DNA of 64,000 nucleotides from Clostridiales bacterium (GTDB lineage Bacteria; Bacillota; Clostridia; Saccharofermentanales; Saccharofermentanaceae): the NCBI GenBank assembly GCA_017527865.1, contig JAFXPN010000013.1, positions 1 through 64,000 on the forward strand, in the 5' to 3' direction. Below are positions 59,055 through 64,000 of this stretch, in pieces. The notes under the pieces were generated by a model, which saw only the letters and a list, made by a program, of their open reading frames with translations, did no database searches and had not been told where the DNA came from. The translations under genes were made by a program, and so were the position numbers. Numbering within the stretch: position 1 is the stretch's first letter; each line of letters starts with the position of its first letter.

Positions 59055-61055
59055 ATGGACGGATTGCTTGGAAGAAAAAACGGGAAGATTAGGCTGCTTA
59101 TCATAGCGGCCGGATTGATACTGGTGTATCTCTTATCCGTTACGGTCGTACCTGATCTTAAGATCTGGACTAAGCGGATCGCTTACGGAGATCCCTCGGA
59201 TACGACTGCAAAGACCCTTGAAGAAGGGGCAGTTTATGAATCACTGTTCCAGATGCCTTTTGATAAGTGCAGCGGTTTCTCTGTCGATCTTTCCGGTGCT
59301 GACTCGAACCGTGTTATTTTTCTCGATGTCCTGTGCGAGCTGACAGACTCACAGGGGAATGTGGCGGGAAGAGGTAATATAACCTCATGTTACGACAATG
59401 AAGTGACATTTCCTTATGCTGATGTCGTGAGATCGGAAAACTATACTTTAAGGATTACGGTCAACCGGGTCGGGACAGATCCGCAGAAGGATGACGTCCT
59501 TCCGCAGATACTTCTCGATAAAGCGACAGGCAGCCCGACTTTCACCTTGAGCGGCCGTAATGACGGTGCTCCTCATAAAGGTATCTTTGCGGCGCTCTAC
59601 GGACTTTGCGCATTGATGGTATTGGGAGCGTGGTATTTTAAAGACAGGATCCGTGACCGCAAGGCTCTTTCTTACGAGATAATACTCTGGTCCGTCGTTG
59701 TGTTTGAGGCATTGTTCCTCATTTCCCAGTATTCGGACCTTGCCTCGATAACGAAGAGTGCTGTGAAAATGACAGATGCGTTCTCTCACGGAAGGATCCT
59801 CAGTTATATGGATTACGCATATGAGGATGAGCTCCTTAACGGAGATGCGCTTCTCCGATCCGGTACGCCTCAGATGATGTTCGTGTCGGATTATAACTTC
59901 GTATCAATATTCATCGTTTCTGTATTGCTCCTTCCTTTTTATAAGACCCTCGGTCCGTTTATGACGGAAGGCGCATTGCTTAAGACACTTGTTCTGATCC
60001 TGTCGGTATTCATGATCGCGCTTGTATTCCTCGCTGCCAAGCTCATTGCGGATGCGGCGCGGACTTCTGTTGACGATGACGGTTATGTTGATGAGGTAAG
60101 AACTTTCTTCCTGTTCAATCCGATAGTCCTGTTTGTTACTGCCGTGTTCGGACAGATCGATATTATAAGCATATGCCTTATGGCAGCTGCGGTCTCTTTC
60201 TATCTTAAGGGGAAGTGTAAGACATTTTCGCTGATAATGTCGTTCGCGGCCGCCGTGAAGATCCTTCCCGTGATGATATGCATTCCGCTTATCCTTCTTG
60301 CGAACAAGAAGGTACGGGATATTCTTCTGAACCTTTTGCTGGTGATATCCGTACCTGCGCTTACTTCGCTCCTGTTCGGAACAAGCCGGGGTTATCAGGC
60401 AATACACAGTATGAACGCTGATCTGTATTCGTATAAGGACCGTCTGACCTCGGCATCTGTCGGCAACGGATTGTCTCTGTTCATTCTGTTCTTTATCATC
60501 ATTTGCGCCATATGCTTCTATGTTAAGGTTGATGATAATGACAGGCCGAAGAAGCTGTATATGACAATGTGGGTCATATTTGCCCAGTGGTCCGTATTCT
60601 CGGTATTTGTCATGTGGCATCCCCAGTGGCTGATCCCGTTGGCAATGTCAGCTGCGTTCCTTATCCCTTTTATGCGAAAGGAGTACGGCATACATATCTA
60701 TAATGCCGCTTTGCAGGTATTGTTTATGGTGATTTCCTTCTATCACGGCCTTCAGCTTTCATCCATGCTCGGAAACGGTCTGTTCGGAGGCGATGCGGGA
60801 TATTATTACGAAGGTCTTGAGGTGAATGAGATGATCCCCGATATCTCTTTTGCCTATAAATGTCTGTTAACGGCATTTGCCGCCATATTGATACTGATGA
60901 CAGCTTTCTTTTATAAGAATATGCGCCAAGGCGTTGTTTATTCGAAGGATACAGGTGCAGCGGTAAGCTGCGGCAGGGTATATGCGGTCGTTCAGATACT
61001 GCTGCTCTATGTATTCCTGTTGTTCCTGTTCTGGTGTTACTTCTATATCGGATAA
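59055..61055 (+). CDS. GT-C glycosyltransferase-like protein (GT87/PIG-M-like)
   Basis: The 666-residue protein has one N-terminal membrane helix, an extracellular beta domain (about 45-170) and about eleven helices. FFLFNPIVLFVTAVFGQIDI and FAAAVKILPVMICIPLIL match the NP...GQxD...K..P pattern of GT-C mannosyltransferase-like proteins such as GT87 and PIG-M. FVMWHPQWLIPLAM is also typical. It should transfer a lipid-linked sugar on the outer face. It starts 20 bases after paaK and ends at a bidirectional terminator. Substrate unknown. Confidence 0.78.
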   Translation: MDGLLGRKNGKIRLLIIAAGLILVYLLSVTVVPDLKIWTKRIAYGDPSDTTAKTLEEGAVYESLFQMPFDKCSGFSVDLSGADSNRVIFLDVLCELTDSQGNVAGRGNITSCYDNEVTFPYADVVRSENYTLRITVNRVGTDPQKDDVLPQILLDKATGSPTFTLSGRNDGAPHKGIFAALYGLCALMVLGAWYFKDRIRDRKALSYEIILWSVVVFEALFLISQYSDLASITKSAVKMTDAFSHGRILSYMDYAYEDELLNGDALLRSGTPQMMFVSDYNFVSIFIVSVLLLPFYKTLGPFMTEGALLKTLVLILSVFMIALVFLAAKLIADAARTSVDDDGYVDEVRTFFLFNPIVLFVTAVFGQIDIISICLMAAAVSFYLKGKCKTFSLIMSFAAAVKILPVMICIPLILLANKKVRDILLNLLLVISVPALTSLLFGTSRGYQAIHSMNADLYSYKDRLTSASVGNGLSLFILFFIIICAICFYVKVDDNDRPKKLYMTMWVIFAQWSVFSVFVMWHPQWLIPLAMSAAFLIPFMRKEYGIHIYNAALQVLFMVISFYHGLQLSSMLGNGLFGGDAGYYYEGLEVNEMIPDISFAYKCLLTAFAAILILMTAFFYKNMRQGVVYSKDTGAAVSCGRVYAVVQILLLYVFLLFLFWCYFYIG

Positions 61056-61060
61056 GACAA

Positions 61061-61086
61061 AACCCGGACAGAAAGTCCGGGTTTTT
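61061..61086. terminator. Bidirectional terminator
   Basis: AACCCGGAC and GTCCGGGTT form a perfect 9-bp stem with a 5-base loop and U-runs on both strands. It serves the GT-C gene (plus) and tRNA-Glu (minus). Confidence 0.92.
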
Positions 61087-61089
61087 AAG

Positions 61090-61164
61090 TGGTGACCCCA
61101 ACGAGAATCGAACTCGTGATTGCGCCTTGAGAGGGCGCCGTCTTAGCCGCTTGACCATGGGGCC
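61090..61164 (-). tRNA. tRNA-Glu (CTC)
   Basis: The 75-base minus-strand cloverleaf has acceptor GGCCCCA/TGGGGTC (one G-U), anticodon stem GCGCC/GGCGC with loop CTCTCAA (anticodon CTC), T-arm ACGAG-TTCGATT-CTCGT and an encoded CCA. Confidence 0.97.
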
Positions 61165-61180
61165 GATTAAGCGCTTGAGT

Positions 61181-61209
61181 ATATTAACACAGCAGTCTTT
61201 AAATATCAA
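61181..61209 (-). promoter_or_regulatory. tRNA-Glu promoter
   Basis: TTGATA (61209-61204), 17 bases, TAATAT (61186-61181) on the minus strand, 16 bases before the tRNA. Confidence 0.7.
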
Positions 61210-61221
61210 GCGATGATATTA

Positions 61222-61250
61222 TTTAATATGGCGGGTGTTTAAGATATAAT
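61222..61250 (+). promoter_or_regulatory. Possible uvrA promoter
   Basis: TATAAT at 61245-61250 is preceded after 17 bases by TTTAAT (a weak -35). I see no GAAC-N4-GTTC-type LexA site near it. Confidence 0.45.
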
Positions 61251-61284
61251 TATCGGATAAACTTACCGACGAAAGAAAAACGGA

Positions 61285-64000
61285 TTGAACGAGTATAAAT
61301 ACATAAGGATACACGGCGCGAGGGAGAATAACCTCAAGAACATAGATCTCGATATACCGCGGGATAAGCTTGTCGTGCTGACCGGTCTGTCGGGATCGGG
61401 AAAGAGTTCGATCGCTTTCGATACCATATATGCCGAAGGTCAGAGACGTTATGTCGAGTCCCTTTCATCCTATGCGAGAATGTTATTAGGCCAGATGGAA
61501 AAGCCCGATGTAGACAGCATCGAAGGCTTGTCGCCAGCGATAGCCATAGATCAGAAGACGACCAGCCATAACCCCCGTTCGACGGTCGGAACAGTTACAG
61601 AGATATATGATTACATGAGGCTTCTATACGCGCGTGTAGGCCAGCCGGTCTGCTGGAAGTGCGGTAAGCCTATAACATCACAGAGCATCGATCAGATAGC
61701 GGATAAACTGAAACTCTACCCCGAAGGCACGAGACTTATCATAATGGCTCCCGTTATCAGAGGAAAGAAGGGAGAGTTCGGTAAGAAACTCGAGGAGTAC
61801 CGCAGATCCGGTTATGTGCGCGCGAGGATCGACGGGTCCATGTACGATCTCGGCGAAGAGCTCGATTTTATCAAACTCGACAAGAATCAGAAACATAATA
61901 TAGACGTTGTGATCGACCGCATGGTGATAAAAGAGAACAGTACCACGAGGCTGTATGATTCTTGTGAGACGGCGCTGAAGCTTGCGGACGGGCTCCTGAC
62001 CGTAGAGGCTCAGGTCGTTACCGAAGTTGATGAGGAGACAGGCGAGAAGCATTATGATGTTACTGAGGAGCTGTTCTCCCAGAATCTGTCATGTCCCGAC
62101 TGCGGTATCTCATACGGAGAGATCACACCAAGGAGCTTCTCGTTTAACAATGCTTACGGGGCCTGTGCCGAGTGCTCCGGTATAGGATCTCTCATAAGTG
62201 TCGATCCCGAACTGTGCATAAACGATCCCAAACTGTCGCTGAACGAAGGCGCCATAACCGCCGGCGGCTGGAATTTCAATGATCTTAAGAGCTGGGGAAG
62301 GTGCTTCATAGAAGCGTTGTCCGAGAAATACGGATTCTCTCTCGATACACCGTACGATAAGCTTCCGAAGAGGATAAAAGACATAATCATGTACGGCAAC
62401 GGCGGCGTTAAGATGAAGATCGATACGAGAAACAGCGTTTACAGAAGATCGGGCGATTATTATGCGGCATGGGAAGGCCTTGTGCCGAGCATCATGAGAA
62501 GATACCGGGAAGCTTACGGAGAAGAGGCAAAAGCGCACTATGAGCAGTACATGAGCGTTGATGTCTGTCCTTCGTGCGGCGGAGCGAGACTTCGCAAAGA
62601 GAGCCTGTCTATATATATAGATAAGACAAATATCAGTGATCTTACCGCTAAGTCTGTCAAGGACGAGATACAGTTCTTTTCGAAGATCAAGTTCAGCAAG
62701 AGAAATTCAGCGATAGCAGCTCCGATCTTAAGAGAGATCAGGGCGAGACTGCAGTTCCTGTCTGATGTCGGGCTCGAGTATATGACATTAAGCCGCCCTG
62801 CAATGACATTGTCGGGAGGAGAGGCTCAGAGGATAAGGCTTGCCACCCAAATAGGATCCGGCCTTCAGGGGGTGCTCTATATATTGGATGAACCTTCGAT
62901 CGGACTTCACCAGCGGGACAACGAGAAACTTCTCGGTACGCTCTGTAAATTAAGAGACCTCGGTAATTCGGTGATCGTCGTGGAGCACGATGAAGACACG
63001 ATGAGGGCGGCAGATCATATCGTGGATATAGGACCTCTCGCAGGCGTTCTGGGCGGACAGGTCGTGGCGCAGGGCACTGCGGATGAGATATCTGAGGTCC
63101 CGGGATCGATAACGGGACAGTACTTAAGCGGCAGGAAGTTCATTCCGGTCCCTTCGAACAGAAGACCTTTTGATCCGGACAATGTTTTGAGCATAAAGGG
63201 AGCATCCGTAAATAATCTCAAGAATATCGATGTTGATATCCCTCTCGGTCTGTTTACATGCATTACCGGCGTGTCGGGATCCGGAAAATCGTCCCTTGTC
63301 AACTCGACGATCGTGCCGGTGCTGTCTCACGAACTCAACGGAGCCCGCAAGCAGAAGGTGAAATGCAGCGATATAAAGGGTTACAGTAAGCTCGACAAGA
63401 TCATAGTCATCGACCAGTCTCCGATAGGAAGGACACCGAGGAGTAATCCTGCGACATATATCGGCGTGTTTGATCTTATCAGAAACTTATATGCAAATAC
63501 GCCTGATGCGAAGATGCGGGGATATAAGAACGGACGGTTCAGCTTTAATGTGAAGGGCGGACGGTGTGAGGCCTGCAACGGTGACGGCGTCAATAAGATC
63601 GAGATGCATTTCCTTGCTGATGTCTATGTAAAATGTGATGTCTGCAAGGGCAAACGCTATAACCGTGAGACACTTGAGGTTAAGTACAAGGATAAGAATA
63701 TATCCGATGTCCTCGATATGACCGTCGATGAAGCGTGTGATTTCTTTGCAGCCGTGCCTAATATTTACCGCAAAGTAAGAACGCTTAAAGAGGTCGGACT
63801 GGGTTATATTAAGTTGGGTCAGCCCTCGACGGAACTGTCGGGCGGTGAGGCGCAGAGGGTAAAGCTTGCAGCCGAGCTGTCGAGAAGGTCCACGGGAAAG
63901 ACACTGTATGTTCTTGACGAGCCTACTACGGGTCTTCATGTGGCGGATGTGCATAAGCTTGTTGACATATTGGAGCGTCTTACCGAGAATAACAATACCG
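61285..64000 (+). CDS. uvrA: Excinuclease ABC subunit UvrA (partial, runs off right edge)
   Basis: About 905 of roughly 940 residues are present. The first ATPase half has [20 protein letters not shown], the Walker [10 protein letters not shown], the zinc module CWKCG ... CPDCG, the signature [12 protein letters not shown] and [11 protein letters not shown]. The second half repeats this with [12 protein letters not shown], the zinc module CEACNGDG ... [25 protein letters not shown] and DEPTTGLH. UvrA finds DNA damage and loads UvrB. The start is the TTG in front of [14 protein letters not shown]; no ATG lies near, and the ribosome site is weak. The segment GPLAGVLGG differs slightly from the usual GPGAGxxGG. 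Confidence 0.97.
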   Translation, partial: MNEYKYIRIHGARENNLKNIDLDIPRDKLVVLTGLSGSGKSSIAFDTIYAEGQRRYVESLSSYARMLLGQMEKPDVDSIEGLSPAIAIDQKTTSHNPRSTVGTVTEIYDYMRLLYARVGQPVCWKCGKPITSQSIDQIADKLKLYPEGTRLIIMAPVIRGKKGEFGKKLEEYRRSGYVRARIDGSMYDLGEELDFIKLDKNQKHNIDVVIDRMVIKENSTTRLYDSCETALKLADGLLTVEAQVVTEVDEETGEKHYDVTEELFSQNLSCPDCGISYGEITPRSFSFNNAYGACAECSGIGSLISVDPELCINDPKLSLNEGAITAGGWNFNDLKSWGRCFIEALSEKYGFSLDTPYDKLPKRIKDIIMYGNGGVKMKIDTRNSVYRRSGDYYAAWEGLVPSIMRRYREAYGEEAKAHYEQYMSVDVCPSCGGARLRKESLSIYIDKTNISDLTAKSVKDEIQFFSKIKFSKRNSAIAAPILREIRARLQFLSDVGLEYMTLSRPAMTLSGGEAQRIRLATQIGSGLQGVLYILDEPSIGLHQRDNEKLLGTLCKLRDLGNSVIVVEHDEDTMRAADHIVDIGPLAGVLGGQVVAQGTADEISEVPGSITGQYLSGRKFIPVPSNRRPFDPDNVLSIKGASVNNLKNIDVDIPLGLFTCITGVSGSGKSSLVNSTIVPVLSHELNGARKQKVKCSDIKGYSKLDKIIVIDQSPIGRTPRSNPATYIGVFDLIRNLYANTPDAKMRGYKNGRFSFNVKGGRCEACNGDGVNKIEMHFLADVYVKCDVCKGKRYNRETLEVKYKDKNISDVLDMTVDEACDFFAAVPNIYRKVRTLKEVGLGYIKLGQPSTELSGGEAQRVKLAAELSRRSTGKTLYVLDEPTTGLHVADVHKLVDILERLTENNNT

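Noticed and set aside
1..64000. CRISPR array
   Set aside because: No set of regularly spaced direct repeats is visible anywhere, although a Cas2 fragment lies at the left edge.

Overview
This window reads as a chromosome segment from an anaerobic member of the Clostridia, probably a Lachnospiraceae- or Oscillospiraceae-like gut or rumen bacterium. The evidence is a CD1871A-type CXXC protein beside a 4Fe-4S membrane protein, SepF with a YggS-type protein, meso-diaminopimelate dehydrogenase, indolepyruvate:ferredoxin oxidoreductase with phenylacetate-CoA ligase, TFIIB-type zinc-ribbon proteins, DUF4214 and DUF6056-like proteins, canonical GGAGG ribosome sites and TTGACA/TATAAT promoters. I did not assign a species. 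No protein or RNA search was run; all family names come from motifs read in the sequence.

Layout. 1-1.3 kb is a decayed accessory edge: an N-terminally truncated Cas2, an esterase and an IS256-family transposase scrap. 1.3-6.9 kb holds the CXXC/4Fe-4S pair, an acidic lipoprotein and a 1152-residue multi-PAS GGDEF-EAL protein. 6.9-9.5 kb (minus strand) is a phosphoesterase with a cytosolic ParB-like/BMP fusion. 9.7-19.3 kb is ordinary core: DUF4214, DUF6056-like, PTS IIC, ACT, methionine-gamma-lyase-like, HlyD-like, YggS, SepF, DUF47 and a deaminase. 19.4-24.1 kb holds a zinc-ribbon membrane protein, an Ltp-like protein, a TetR-CPBP operon with a clear operator, and a Crp/Fnr-aldo/keto reductase operon. 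24.1-29.8 kb is mostly minus strand: a zinc-ribbon/TFIIB-like protein, a ProC-like reductase, an AT-rich polytopic gene, tmRNA with an unusual LVAA tag end, and an amidase that lacks its catalytic glutamate.

29.9-38.3 kb is a cell-envelope run: GT2, SprT-like protein, HAD phosphatase, LtaS/sulfatase-like enzyme, a YidC-TagF fusion, a one-TM protein and an acyltransferase with a zinc ribbon. Together they look like a polyol-phosphate (teichoic-acid-like) polymer assembly set. 38.3-43.0 kb holds diaminopimelate dehydrogenase, a cytidylate-kinase-like protein, a Na+/solute symporter and an FAD enzyme.

43.1-46.1 kb is a small AT-rich insert after tRNA-Ala, with an unknown zinc-ribbon protein, a DUF4190-like membrane protein, and in front of it a strongly structured leader RNA with mutually exclusive terminator and antiterminator hairpins, then gene debris. 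I consider this leader RNA the best candidate for something undescribed. 46.2-51 kb holds MgtE and an aconitase-citrate synthase operon. 51-61 kb holds a second zinc-ribbon/TFIIB-like protein, two tandem GT-C glycosyltransferase paralogs, IorA-IorB-PaaK (arylpyruvate oxidation and aryl-CoA formation) and a third GT-C protein. tRNA-Glu and uvrA, which runs off the right edge, close the window.
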